A stretch of DNA of 64,000 bases from Pseudomonas sp. GV071 (lineage in GTDB: Bacteria; Pseudomonadota; Gammaproteobacteria; Pseudomonadales; Pseudomonadaceae), in assembly GCF_003050835.1 (NCBI RefSeq), contig NZ_QAOJ01000003.1, positions 310,001-374,000 of the forward strand, in the 5' to 3' direction. The stretch's first letter is position 1, and each line of letters starts with the position of its first letter. The notes under the pieces were generated by a model. The model saw only the letters and a program-made list of their open reading frames with translations. It ran no database searches and was not told the origin of the DNA. This document shows positions 35,468-44,849 of this stretch, piece by piece. The position numbers were made by a program, and so were the translations under genes.

Positions 35468-36298
35468 TCAGCCCTTGAACAAGTCGTTCATTTGCTGGAA
35501 CGGCAGCGCCCGCTCGGCGTAGGTAAAGCGGCCGTTTTGCTGAATGTCCTGCGCGGCGCGGAAGAACTCGCCGTAGGCAGCACGGGCCAGGGACGAACCG
35601 ACACTGATGCGTTTGACGCCAAGATCCTGCAACTGCGCCACGGTCAGGGTCACACCCGCCCCACCCATCAGCACATTCACCGGCTTGGGTGCGACGGCGC
35701 GCACTACGGCCTCAATCTCTGCCACCGAACGCAGGCCCGGGGCAAACAACACATCGGCGCCAGCCTCGGCAAACGCCTGCAGGCGGCGGATGGTGTCGGC
35801 CAGGTCGTTGCGGCCATGCAGCAGGTTTTCTGCGCGGGCAGTGAGGGTGAAGGGGAATGCCAGGCTGCGGGCGGCGGCGACGGCCGCCTCGATGCGCTCG
35901 ACCGCCAGCTGTAAGTCATAGATCGGCGCATCGGCGCGGCCGCTGGCGTCTTCAATGGAGCCGCCGACCAGTCCCACGGCAGCAGCGCGGTGGATGCAGG
36001 CAGCGCAGCCTTCGGGGTCATCGGCAAAGCCGTTTTCAAGGTCACCGGCCACTGGCAGGTTGGTGGCGGCAACGATGGTTTGGGCATTGCTCAGGTTTTC
36101 TTCAACGGAAATTGCGCCTTCGGCATCTGGCCTGCCGAGGGAAAACGCCAGCCCCGCACTGGTGGTGGCAAGTGCCTGATAGCCGAGGCTGGCAAGCATT
36201 TTTGCCGAGCCCGCATCCCAAGGGTTAGGAATGACAAAGGCGCCGTCGGCGGCATGCAATTGCTGAAAAGCGTGAGCACGAACAAGCTGCGCTGACAT
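35468..36298 (-). CDS. Isocitrate lyase/PEP mutase family protein
   Basis: A 276-residue TIM-barrel enzyme. Recognisable are FVIPNPWDAGSAKMLASLGYQALATTSAG, PVAGDLENGFADDP and GLVGGSIEDASGR. The KKCGH Cys motif of isocitrate and methylisocitrate lyases is absent, so it is more likely a C-C or P-C bond enzyme of the oxaloacetate-decarboxylase or hydrolase type. Upstream of the extensin-like gene with a 2-nt gap; no functional link is evident. Confidence 0.83.
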   Translation of the reverse strand: MSAQLVRAHAFQQLHAADGAFVIPNPWDAGSAKMLASLGYQALATTSAGLAFSLGRPDAEGAISVEENLSNAQTIVAATNLPVAGDLENGFADDPEGCAACIHRAAAVGLVGGSIEDASGRADAPIYDLQLAVERIEAAVAAARSLAFPFTLTARAENLLHGRNDLADTIRRLQAFAEAGADVLFAPGLRSVAEIEAVVRAVAPKPVNVLMGGAGVTLTVAQLQDLGVKRISVGSSLARAAYGEFFRAAQDIQQNGRFTYAERALPFQQMNDLFKG

Positions 36299-36328
36299 GG
36301 AGAGCTCCCTGCTGAATGAAGGCGAACC

Positions 36329-37186
36329 CTACAACAGACCGAGCTGTTCGGCAGCCGGTTCGACCGCTAATTCGGCCAATGCCGGCAAGCCAGGCAGCAG
36401 CACCGTCAACTGCTGGTGGAAACGACGCGCCAGTTGTGCGGCCAGGATGTTGTCGGGCGTATGCAAAAACACGTATGGCGTGCGGCCCTCTTCAATCCAG
36501 TCGGCGACCTTCTTCAGCCACGGCTGCATAAACGGATCGTTGGACGCCAGTTCGGGGTGGCCAATAAAGCGCAGTTGCGGAAACTGGGTGAAGGCCGCCG
36601 GCCGCGTGGGCAGACGGGGTTTCTTGGCTTGTGCATGCAGCACGGCGGGATCGCTGGAAATGCAGCTGAACAGTGCCCGCGAATCCAGACACAAGCGCTC
36701 CACTTCATGGCCCAGCAGCAAGCGGTTAAGCGCCCGCTCCTCTTCGCCCTTGGCAAAAAATGCCGGGTGGCGGACTTCCACGGCCAAGGGGACTTTCAGC
36801 TCGGCGAGAAACCCGGCCAACTCCGGCAAACGCGACGGCCCGAAACTGGCAGGCAGCTGCAACCAGAAGGGTGCAACGCGCTCACCCAGCGGCTTGAGCA
36901 AGGTGACAAAGTTCCGGGCCGCGTCGAGTTGCGCGTACAGATCGGCGGTATGACTGATATCGCGGGGCAGCTTGGCGCAAAAACGAAAATGCGCCGGCAT
37001 CTGCTCGGCCCAGCGCTGCACGGTGGCTGGCGAAGGCTGGGCGTAGAAGGTGGTGTTGCCTTCGACGGCGTTGAAGACCTCGGAGTACAGACCTAGAAAG
37101 TCGGCGCTACGGGCGGCATCGGGATACAGATCGCCGCGCCAGGCGGTTTCACTCCAGGAGGGGCAGCCGAGGAAATAGGGAAGCAT
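36329..37186 (-). CDS. DUF72 family protein
   Basis: A 285-residue TIM-barrel-like protein. FLGCPSWSETAWRGDLYP, FNAVEGNTTFYAQPSPATVQRW and FWLQLPASFGP are family signatures, as is VFLHTPDN near the C-terminus. Biochemical role is unknown. It lies 30 nt upstream of the PEP-mutase-family gene on the same strand. Confidence 0.87.
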   Translation of the reverse strand: MLPYFLGCPSWSETAWRGDLYPDAARSADFLGLYSEVFNAVEGNTTFYAQPSPATVQRWAEQMPAHFRFCAKLPRDISHTADLYAQLDAARNFVTLLKPLGERVAPFWLQLPASFGPSRLPELAGFLAELKVPLAVEVRHPAFFAKGEEERALNRLLLGHEVERLCLDSRALFSCISSDPAVLHAQAKKPRLPTRPAAFTQFPQLRFIGHPELASNDPFMQPWLKKVADWIEEGRTPYVFLHTPDNILAAQLARRFHQQLTVLLPGLPALAELAVEPAAEQLGLL

Positions 37187-37230
37187 TGGCTATTCCGAAA
37201 AAATCAGCGGGCCATAGTGGTCCAGAAAAG

Positions 37231-37292
37231 CTCGCGGCTAAAGCCCCTCCCACAGGAAACGAGTTGTTTGTGGGAGGGGCTTTAGCCGCGAG
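37231..37292. repeat. REP pair, CCCCTCCCACA type
   Basis: CTCGCGGCTAAAGCCCC... and inverse ...GGGGCTTTAGCCGCGAG; matched pair with the TAAAG variant in both units. Confidence 0.92.
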
Positions 37293-37301
37293 ATTTTGCT
37301 T

Positions 37302-37646
37302 CTAGGCGTAGGTGTCGAGACCTAGCACCTGATTGGCGTCGGCTTCGTTCGAGTAGCTGGCGGTGCTGGCATAGCTGGCCAACGCCTGTTGGGCGCGGTT
37401 ACTGACGCCGCTGCGCTGCACCAGGACATCTTGCGAACGCGCCGGCAGGCTGTCGCTGCTGGCATTGCTGGCTTGCACACGGCGTTGCTGCGGGGTGCTT
37501 TCGATACCTTGAGTGGTCGACGGGGTGGCAGGAACGTCCTGACGGGCCTCTTGCGCGCGCTGAACCTCACGGAAAGGCGTGACCGCGCTCCCCGGCAACG
37601 GGGTGCGTTCTGGCGTGTAAGAGGAGGTAAAACCGTCGATCCGCAT
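37302..37646 (-). CDS. Conserved hypothetical protein, low complexity
   Basis: A 114-residue soluble protein starting MRIDGFTSSYTPERTPLP, with Gln-, Ser- and Ala-rich disordered sequence and no Cys, Trp or hydrophobic segment. The C-terminal part (SNRAQQALASYASTASYSNEADANQVLGLDTYA) may form one helix. No family recognised. It is bounded by a REP pair and the tsaB region. Confidence 0.62.
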   Translation of the reverse strand: MRIDGFTSSYTPERTPLPGSAVTPFREVQRAQEARQDVPATPSTTQGIESTPQQRRVQASNASSDSLPARSQDVLVQRSGVSNRAQQALASYASTASYSNEADANQVLGLDTYA

Positions 37647-37799
37647 TACTGCTCAAACTTCTCGTTCAGACGTATCGGAATTTGCTGACATACAGTGGCC
37701 ATTCGCAACTATCGCCAATGTATGTGTCGCGTATGTAACCAGACTGGATACAGAAGCGCAATTGGCCGTCAGTCGGCGGACCGCTTGGGTGCTGAACGG

Positions 37800-38480
37800 T
37801 TACGGCGCGGCTTTCGGGGTGGCCACTTTGTCTCGCAGATACACCGGCTGTGCCTGGTCCGCCGGCAGCGCCTCGCCACGGGCCCAGGCGAACTGCGCCA
37901 GGCTCAGCAGATCGAGGGCATGGGGCAGCATCGCTGGCTCCTGGCCAATCACTGTCACCGGAATGCGTGGCGCAAACGTGCCCCAGCCGGTGCCGGCGCC
38001 AAACCATTCGCCGCTGGCGTCGCGCGGCAGGCTGGCCTGCTCAGGTGGCAACACCGCCTCCAGCCCGGCCAGGCGCATTTCGCCCTGCTCGGCTCGGTAA
38101 CAACCCCAATACACTTCGTCCATCCGCGCATCGATAGCGCTGGCGACCTGTTGGGCGCCATGCTCGCGCAGCGCGCGCTGGGCCAGCACGGCCAGGTTGG
38201 ACACGGGCAGCACCGGGCGATCCAGGGCAAAGGCCAAGCCCTGCACCACACCGATGGCGATGCGCACGCCGGTGAAGGCGCCAGGGCCACGGCCGAAGGC
38301 GATGCCATCCACCGCCGACAGGGCGATACCGCCTTCAGCCAGCAGGGTCTTGATCATCGGTAGCAGGCGTTGGGCGTGCAGGCGCGGAATCACCTCGTAG
38401 TGGCTCAGCACCTTGCCGTCGTGCAGCAAGGCAACGGAGCAAGCTTCGGTTGCGGTATCCAGGGCCAGCAGAGTGCTCAT
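37800..38480 (-). CDS. tsaB: tRNA threonylcarbamoyladenosine biosynthesis protein TsaB
   Basis: A 226-residue ASKHA-fold partner of TsaD, needed for the t6A37 modification of ANN-decoding tRNAs. LLALDTATEACSVALL and GRGPGAFTGVRIAIGVVQGLAFAL are diagnostic. Normal length. From memory tsaB-adk-ppc is the same order in P. aeruginosa. A TATACT box lies about 35 nt upstream, after the adk hairpin. Confidence 0.93.
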   Translation of the reverse strand: MSTLLALDTATEACSVALLHDGKVLSHYEVIPRLHAQRLLPMIKTLLAEGGIALSAVDGIAFGRGPGAFTGVRIAIGVVQGLAFALDRPVLPVSNLAVLAQRALREHGAQQVASAIDARMDEVYWGCYRAEQGEMRLAGLEAVLPPEQASLPRDASGEWFGAGTGWGTFAPRIPVTVIGQEPAMLPHALDLLSLAQFAWARGEALPADQAQPVYLRDKVATPKAAP

Positions 38481-38522
38481 TGGTCGATCCAGGGCAAAGA
38501 AAAACGGGGCGCAGTATAAACG

Positions 38523-38548
38523 CCAACGGCCCGCAAGCGGGCCGTTGG
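38523..38548 (-). terminator. Perfect 12-bp hairpin after adk
   Basis: CCAACGGCCCGC-AA-GCGGGCCGTTGG. On the minus strand it is followed by GCGTTTATACT, a weak T tract that also holds a possible -10 for tsaB, so termination may be partial. Confidence 0.7.
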
Positions 38549-38566
38549 TTGATAAAGCTAGCTCAC

Positions 38567-39415
<849 letters not shown>

Positions 39416-42052
39416 TCAACCGGTGTTGCGCAACCCCGCCGCGATGCCTGCCACGCTGACCAGCAAGGCCTGCTCCAGAGGGCTGTCCGCCTGGCGCTCG
39501 GACTGTCTAGAACGGGCCAGCAGCTCGGCCTGCAAGAGGTGCAGCGGGTCGAGGTAGGTGTTGCGCACGGTGAAGGCCGACAAGGTCTGCGGGCTGTGGG
39601 CCAACAGCTGTGACTGGCCGGTCAATGCCAGCACACAGGAACCCGCCTGCGACAATAGGTCGCGTAAATGCGCACCCAGCGGTCGCAGTTGCTCCGTGAC
39701 CAGGCGTTCGTCATACAAACGGGCGATATCGCCGTCGGCTTTGGCCAAGACCATCTCGAGCATGTCGATGCGGGTGCGGAAGAACGGCCAGTGCTCGCGC
39801 ATCTGCGCCAGCAGCTCACCTTCGCCACGCTCCAGGGCGTTGCCCAGCGCCTTTTCCCAACCCAGCCAGGCCGGCAGCATCAGGCGGGTCTGGGTCCAGG
39901 CGAAAATCCACGGAATGGCGCGCAGGCTTTCCACCCCACCTTCCCGACGTTTGGCCGGCCGGCTGCCCAACGGCAGGCGCCCGAGTTCCTGTTCCGGGGT
40001 GGCCTGGCGGAAGTACTCGACGAACTGCGGGTGCTCACGCACCACCGCGCGGTAACCGGCCACGCCATCGACAGCCAGCCTGCCCATCAGCTCGCGCCAG
40101 GCTGGTTCCGGTACCGGTGGCGGTTGCACCGTGGCCTCCAGTACGGCGGCCAGGTACAGGTTGAGGTTCTGCTCGGCAATGTCCGGCAAGCCGAATTTGA
40201 AGCGGATCATTTCGCCCTGCTCGGTGGTGCGGAAACGCCCCGCCACCGAGCCCGGCGGCTGCGACAGAATAGCCGCATGGGCCGGGCCGCCGCCGCGGCC
40301 GACGGTGCCGCCGCGGCCATGGAACAACAGCAGTTCGACCTGGTGCTCGCGGCACACATTCACCAGCGCTTCCTGTGCCCGGTACTGGGCCCAGGCGGCA
40401 GCTGTGGTGCCGGCGTCCTTGGCCGAGTCGGAATAGCCGATCATCACTTCCTGCGGCCCATGCAGCCGCGAGCGGTAACCGGGCAGCCCGAGCAGACGGT
40501 CGATGGCCGGGCCGGCGTTTTCCAGGTCAGCGAGGGTTTCGAACAGCGGCACCACGCGAATCGGCCGTTGCAACCCGGCTTCTTTCAACAGCAGTTGCAC
40601 CGCCAAAACGTCCGAAGGCGCACCGGCCATGGAAATCACGTAGGAACCCAGCGAGGCCTGCGGCGCCTGTGCCACCACTTTGCAGGTGGCCAGCACTTCG
40701 GCGGTGTCGGCCGAGGCCTGGTAATGGGACGGCAGCAACGGGCGACGGTTGTTCAGCTCGCGCAGCAGGAAAGCCACGCGGGTTTCTTCATCCCATTCCT
40801 GGTACTTGCCCAGGCCGAGGAAGTCAGTGATCTCGCTCATTGCCGAGGCATGGCGGGTGGAGTCCTGGCGCACGTCGAGGCGTACCAGAAACAGGCCGAA
40901 GGTGGCGGCATTGCGCAGGCAGTCGAGCAGCGGGCCGTTGGCAATCACGCCCATGCCGCACTCGTGCAGCGAGTGGTAGCAGCGCTCCAGCGGCTCCAGC
41001 AGGTCGTTGTTGCTGTGCAGCACCGCAGGGCCAGGCAGTTGATCGCCATGCAGCGCGGCCTCGGCCCAGGCGCGGGTGGCTTTGAGGCGTTCGCGCAGCT
41101 GCTTGAGCAACGCGCGATAGGGTTCCACGCTGTCACCCACCAGTTCGCGCACCGCGGCATTGGCCTGCTGCATCGACAGTTCGCCGGCCAGGTTATCCAC
41201 ATCGCGAAGGTACAAATCAGCCGCCATCCAGCGCGCCAGCAATAACACTTCGCGGGTCACCGGGGCGGTGACGTTGGGGTTGCCGTCACGGTCGCCGCCC
41301 ATCCACGAGGCGAAGCGAATCGGCGCGGCAGTCAGTGGCAGGCGCAACCCGGTGGCGGCGTACAGCGCGTCGTCGGCGCCGCGCAGGTATTTGGGCACGG
41401 CCTTCCACAGCGAATGTTCGATCACCGCGAAACCCCATTTGGCTTCGTCCACCGGGGTCGGGCGGGTGCGGCGAATTTCTTCGGTGTGCCAGGCTTCGGC
41501 GATCAGGCGGTGCAGGCGCTGCTTGACCTGGCTGCGTTCAGCGGGCGACAGGTCGCTGTGATCCTGGGCAGCCAGTTGCGCGGCGATGGCGTCGTATTTC
41601 TGGATCAGGGTGCGGCGTGACACTTCGGTGGGGTGGGCGGTCAGTACCAGTTCGATTTCCAGCCGGCTCAGGTGACGGGCCAGCACTTCGGCACTGTTGC
41701 CGTCGTTTTTCAGACGCTCCAGCAGCTGCGGTAGCACCTCGGTTTCGAAGCGCGGTGGCTCCTCGGGCTTGAGGCGTCGCACCTGGTGATACTGCTCGGC
41801 AATATTGGCCAGGTTGAGAAACTGGTTAAAAGCTCGCGCTACCGGCAGCAGCTCGTCTTCTTTAAGGCTGTCGAGGGTACTGGTGAGTTGTGCCGCGCCT
41901 TTGGCAGAGCCCTGGCGTGCGGCCTTGGCGCCTTTGCGAATGCGCTCGATCTTGTCGACAAAACCGTCGCCACGCTGGGCGCCGATGGTTTCACCCAGCA
42001 ACTCGCCGAGCAGGTGGACGTCCTCACGCAAACGCGCGTCGATTTCTGCCAT
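39416..42052 (-). CDS. ppc: Phosphoenolpyruvate carboxylase
   Basis: An 878-residue anaplerotic enzyme making oxaloacetate from PEP and bicarbonate. The catalytic His is in [14 protein letters not shown] (about 136) and the Arg/Lys site in [26 protein letters not shown]. The C-terminus RNTG is the standard end. Start ATG 42052 has GGAG 8 nt upstream; GTG at 42058 is too close to it. Full length and likely allosteric as in other bacteria. Confidence 0.96.
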   Translation of the reverse strand: MAEIDARLREDVHLLGELLGETIGAQRGDGFVDKIERIRKGAKAARQGSAKGAAQLTSTLDSLKEDELLPVARAFNQFLNLANIAEQYHQVRRLKPEEPPRFETEVLPQLLERLKNDGNSAEVLARHLSRLEIELVLTAHPTEVSRRTLIQKYDAIAAQLAAQDHSDLSPAERSQVKQRLHRLIAEAWHTEEIRRTRPTPVDEAKWGFAVIEHSLWKAVPKYLRGADDALYAATGLRLPLTAAPIRFASWMGGDRDGNPNVTAPVTREVLLLARWMAADLYLRDVDNLAGELSMQQANAAVRELVGDSVEPYRALLKQLRERLKATRAWAEAALHGDQLPGPAVLHSNNDLLEPLERCYHSLHECGMGVIANGPLLDCLRNAATFGLFLVRLDVRQDSTRHASAMSEITDFLGLGKYQEWDEETRVAFLLRELNNRRPLLPSHYQASADTAEVLATCKVVAQAPQASLGSYVISMAGAPSDVLAVQLLLKEAGLQRPIRVVPLFETLADLENAGPAIDRLLGLPGYRSRLHGPQEVMIGYSDSAKDAGTTAAAWAQYRAQEALVNVCREHQVELLLFHGRGGTVGRGGGPAHAAILSQPPGSVAGRFRTTEQGEMIRFKFGLPDIAEQNLNLYLAAVLEATVQPPPVPEPAWRELMGRLAVDGVAGYRAVVREHPQFVEYFRQATPEQELGRLPLGSRPAKRREGGVESLRAIPWIFAWTQTRLMLPAWLGWEKALGNALERGEGELLAQMREHWPFFRTRIDMLEMVLAKADGDIARLYDERLVTEQLRPLGAHLRDLLSQAGSCVLALTGQSQLLAHSPQTLSAFTVRNTYLDPLHLLQAELLARSRQSERQADSPLEQALLVSVAGIAAGLRNTG

Positions 42053-42274
42053 TAGCACTTCTCCATTGCCGATCCATACCGTGGCTTGAGCTTAACCCGC
42101 CACGTCACGTTCGCGAGCACTGTCGCGGAAAGCGCCATCAACTTTCAAGGTTGCGACGAACGGGCCCGCTCGATTGCGCGGCCGTCTAGTCTCAGTCAGG
42201 TAGCCCCCGCCGATTACCCTCGACAACCGGGCCGAACGTAAATACCCAAAGCCATAGAGACTCACGAGGAATTT

Positions 42275-42619
42275 ATGAAGATCCGCGAACTTGTTCGCCA
42301 CTGGGAAAACTTCGCCACTGGCCGCCTGACCCGCAGCCCCTACCAGATCCACCTCGACGTTGAAGCGGCCGCACGCCTGGCGGCGCTGGCCGAGATGTAC
42401 CCCAAGCGTCAGCCCGAAGAGTTGCTCGGTGAACTGATTGGCGCTGCCCTGGAAGAACTGGAAGCTGGCTTGCCCTATGTAAAAGGCACGCAGGTGGTGG
42501 CCACCGATGAATTGGGCGACCCGTTGTATGAAGACGTCGGTCCGACCCCGCGTTTCCTTGCCCTGTCGAAAAAACATTTGCACCTGCTGAGCGAGCAAGT
42601 CGACAGCACCAATCACTGA
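42275..42619 (+). CDS. Conserved hypothetical protein (pilin glycosylase-like small protein, no family)
   Basis: A 114-residue soluble, acidic, mostly helical protein: MKIRELVRHWENFATGRLTRSPYQIHLDVEAAARLAALAEMYPKRQPEELLGELIGAALEELEAGLP. Nothing in it supports a glycosylation role, so treat the function as unknown. The helix MYPKRQPEELLGELIGAALEELE resembles a short DNA-binding ribbon-helix-helix arm, but this is weak. It lies between ppc and a REP pair and is found next to ppc in P. aeruginosa as I recall. Confidence 0.72.
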   Translation: MKIRELVRHWENFATGRLTRSPYQIHLDVEAAARLAALAEMYPKRQPEELLGELIGAALEELEAGLPYVKGTQVVATDELGDPLYEDVGPTPRFLALSKKHLHLLSEQVDSTNH

Positions 42620-42640
42620 TTTCTACCGACTTACATTTCC

Positions 42641-42710
42641 CCTGTAGGAGCGGCTTCAGCCGCGATGCTGTTGACCTGAAGAGCATCGCGGCTGAAGCCG
42701 CTCCTACAGG
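42641..42710. repeat. REP pair, GCTCCTACA type
   Basis: CTGTAGGAGCGGCTTCAGCC and the exact inverse GGCTGAAGCCGCTCCTACAG around 30 nt; both units same subtype. Confidence 0.93.
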
Positions 42711-42762
42711 GAATGTGTGCCCCGCCAAAACCCCCGCTTTACCACCCGTCGTCAATTTTGTT

Positions 42763-42790
42763 GAACATTCTTTACACCGCCCCAGTCACA
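42763..42790 (+). promoter_or_regulatory. AlgU/sigma-22-like promoter before the lptF operon
   Basis: GAACAT-N17-TCACA matches the GAACTT-N16/17-TCTGA consensus at 5 of 6 and 3 of 5 positions. It is 150 nt upstream of the DUF4398 lipoprotein gene. lptF is AlgU-dependent in P. aeruginosa as I recall. A dyad ATAGCC-N6-GGCTAT at 42828-42845 lies further down in the leader. Confidence 0.45.
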
Positions 42791-42913
42791 ACCATAAGCC
42801 AGCGCATTTGCCATTAGCCGGCAATGTATAGCCATCGTCGGCTATCAATCGGTGATTAGCATGCATCTGGCAGGCAAGTTGTCTTGAGTGAAGACATCTG
42901 TGGAGAGACCCCA

Positions 42914-43324
42914 ATGGAGCGGAATATCATGAAGACAAGCCCTGCTGTCACCCATCCCAAAGCCATACTGGCAGCGCTGGCCCTTGGCGGCACCTTGCTG
43001 CTGACCGGTTGTGCCGGCCACCCGCCAACCGAGCAATTCGCCGTGACCAACACCGTGGTCAAGAGCGCCGTAGCCGCTGGCGGCCCGGAGTACGCGCCGG
43101 TGCCGATGAAAGCCGCGCAGGACAAACTGGCCGCCGCCGAGACCCTGCTGCGTGATGACCAGTACGAACAGGCGCGCATGCTCGCCGAACAAGCTGAGTG
43201 GGATGCCCGCGTAGCCGAGCGCACCGCGCTGGCCAGCAAAGCGCAGAAAACCCTGCAGGACTCGCAACAGGGCGTTCAACAAATCCGCGAAGAAGGCGCT
43301 CGCACGCCGATCATCGTGCAGTAA
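42914..43324 (+). CDS. DUF4398 lipoprotein
   Basis: About 136 residues with a lipobox LLLTGC (Cys33 from this start, or Cys28 if the ATG at 42929 is used); both starts have usable GGAG sites. The helical mature part PMKAAQDKLAAAETLLRDDQYEQARMLAEQAEWDARVAERTALASKAQKTL is the DUF4398 domain. It is 36 nt before lptF, which carries the same domain plus OmpA. Outer-membrane-associated, likely linked to envelope stress. Confidence 0.85.
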   Translation: MERNIMKTSPAVTHPKAILAALALGGTLLLTGCAGHPPTEQFAVTNTVVKSAVAAGGPEYAPVPMKAAQDKLAAAETLLRDDQYEQARMLAEQAEWDARVAERTALASKAQKTLQDSQQGVQQIREEGARTPIIVQ

Positions 43325-43360
43325 CACGCCCCGCGTTCAGCCCAGATAAGGACAATCCCT

Positions 43361-44137
43361 ATGAACAAGTTGATTTCAGTTTCTGCCCTGTCAGTACTCA
43401 GCCTCGCCCTGGTGGCCTGCGCCTCCAAGCCCAACCCCAACCTGGACCAGGCCCATAGCAACTACTCCGCGCTGACGGCTCAGCCGCAGGCGCAAACCCT
43501 GGCCTCTCTGGAAACCAAGGAAGCGGCCGATATGCTCGCCCGCGCCGACCTCGCCTATGCCGACGGCAAGCCGCAGTCCCAGGTCGACCAACTGGCGTAT
43601 ATCAGCAATCAGCGCGTGGAAGTGGCACGCCAGACCGTGCTGCAAAAGCAGGCCGAGCAAAGCCTGGCCAATGCACCGGCGCAGCGTACCCAGGCGCAAC
43701 TGGACGCGCGTAACCAGCAGGTGAACGTGCTGCTGCAACAGCTGCAGGCCAAGCAAACTCCGCGCGGCACCGTGGTGACCCTGGGTGATGTGCTGTTCCA
43801 GATCGACCGCGCCGAGCTGACCCCCAATGGTCTGCGCAACGTGCAGGAGCTGGGTAACTACCTGCAGCAGAACCCTACCAGCCAGGTGGTGGTAGAAGGT
43901 TTTACCGACAACACCGGCACCACCGACCACAACTTGCGCCTGTCGCAGGCCCGTGCCGACTCGGTACGTAGCGCGCTGGTGACCATGGGGGTTTCGCCGA
44001 CCCGCATCACCACCCATGGCTTCGGCAAGGACTACCCGGTGGCCAGCAATGCCTCGCCGGATTCGCGCACGTTGAATCGTCGCGTTGAGGTGACCATCGC
44101 CAATGGTCCCGGTCCGGTTACGCCGCGCGTGTTGTAA
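43361..44137 (+). CDS. lptF: Outer membrane lipoprotein with DUF4398 and OmpA domains, LptF-like
   Basis: A 258-residue lipoprotein, Cys20 in LALVACA. The N-terminal DUF4398-like helices (about 45-125) precede an OmpA peptidoglycan-binding domain (about 135-245) with VVVEGFTDNTGTTDHNLRLSQARADSVRSALV and LNRRVEVTI. It corresponds to LptF of P. aeruginosa, tied to outer-membrane integrity and AlgU. Followed by a terminator. Confidence 0.88.
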   Translation: MNKLISVSALSVLSLALVACASKPNPNLDQAHSNYSALTAQPQAQTLASLETKEAADMLARADLAYADGKPQSQVDQLAYISNQRVEVARQTVLQKQAEQSLANAPAQRTQAQLDARNQQVNVLLQQLQAKQTPRGTVVTLGDVLFQIDRAELTPNGLRNVQELGNYLQQNPTSQVVVEGFTDNTGTTDHNLRLSQARADSVRSALVTMGVSPTRITTHGFGKDYPVASNASPDSRTLNRRVEVTIANGPGPVTPRVL

Positions 44138-44151
44138 GCCGCGAGCGCAAT

Positions 44152-44182
44152 AAAAAATCCCGCTTTCGAGCGGGATTTTTTA
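44152..44182 (+). terminator. Rho-independent terminator after lptF
   Basis: AAAAAATCCCGCT / AGCGGGATTTTTT around TTCG; T6 tail. Confidence 0.93.
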
Positions 44183-44218
44183 TCAGCGTTGCCATTCGCG
44201 AAGCGGGGTTTCCAGGAG

Positions 44219-44279
44219 TCGCGGCTGAAGCCCCTCCCACAGGAAATGCGATCGGGGTGGGAGGGGCTTAAGCCGCGAT
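44219..44279. repeat. REP pair, CCCCTCCCACA type
   Basis: TCGCGGCTGAAGCCCC... and inverse ...GGGGCTTAAGCCGCGA with small mismatches (CTTAAG, GGTGGG). Confidence 0.9.
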
Positions 44280-44289
44280 GCAGTTGATC

Positions 44290-44757
44290 CTAATGCCGTT
44301 TGTGCACCCCAGGCACATGCAAATGCCCGGCATCGATACAGGCCTCACTGGCCACCGCCGGCGGTGCCGGCTGTTCCAGCTCACGCAGAATCCCGCACGC
44401 CTCGCTGTTGCCGGTCACCTGGCAATGGGCACGCAAATCCCGCAATTGCTCCTGCAACGAACGCAGCTCGGTAATGCGTACTTCCACGTGGTGAATATGC
44501 TCGTCGATCAACCGATTGGCCGCCGCGCAGTCGGCTTCCGGTGCATCACGTAGCGCCAGGAGTTCGCGGATTTCCTGTTGGGTCATGTCCAGCGAGCGGC
44601 AGTGACGGATAAAGGCCAGGCGTTCGACATGCACCTGGGTGTATTGCCGGTAGTTGCCTTCCGAGCGCGCCGGTTCGGGCAGCAAGCCCTCGCGTTCGTA
44701 GTAACGGATGGTCTCCACCGGGCAGTCGGTGAGTCGCGCCAGTTCGCCAATTTTCAT
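44290..44757 (-). CDS. cadR: MerR-family cadmium/lead-responsive regulator
   Basis: A 155-residue activator of the divergent metal ATPase. The HTH is MKIGELARLTDCPVETIRYYEREGLLPEPARSEGNYRQY. Metal-binding Cys are in APEADCAAANRL (about 78) and ...HCQVTGNSEACG (about 113/120), as in CadR and ZntR. The C-terminus is His-rich (HLHVPGVHKRH), typical of Pseudomonas CadR. ATG 44757 is used. The shared promoter has the MerR-type overlong spacer. Confidence 0.92.
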   Translation of the reverse strand: MKIGELARLTDCPVETIRYYEREGLLPEPARSEGNYRQYTQVHVERLAFIRHCRSLDMTQQEIRELLALRDAPEADCAAANRLIDEHIHHVEVRITELRSLQEQLRDLRAHCQVTGNSEACGILRELEQPAPPAVASEACIDAGHLHVPGVHKRH

Positions 44758-44774
44758 CCAGTGCCTCTCGCTGC

Positions 44775-44805
44775 TTGACTCTGTAGTAGCTACAGGGTGT
44801 GCAAT
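44775..44805 (+). promoter_or_regulatory. CadR-controlled promoter of cadA (19-bp spacer, dyad)
   Basis: -35 TTGACT and -10 TGCAAT are 19 bp apart, too far for ordinary sigma-70. The spacer contains CTGTAG-TAG-CTACAG, extended to AC.CTGTAG..CTACAG.GT. This is the classic MerR-family arrangement where the bound regulator untwists DNA on metal binding. Confidence 0.8.
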
Positions 44806-44849
44806 CACCGCCATAGCGTCAACCCGTGATGTTTAAAAGGAGCGGCACC

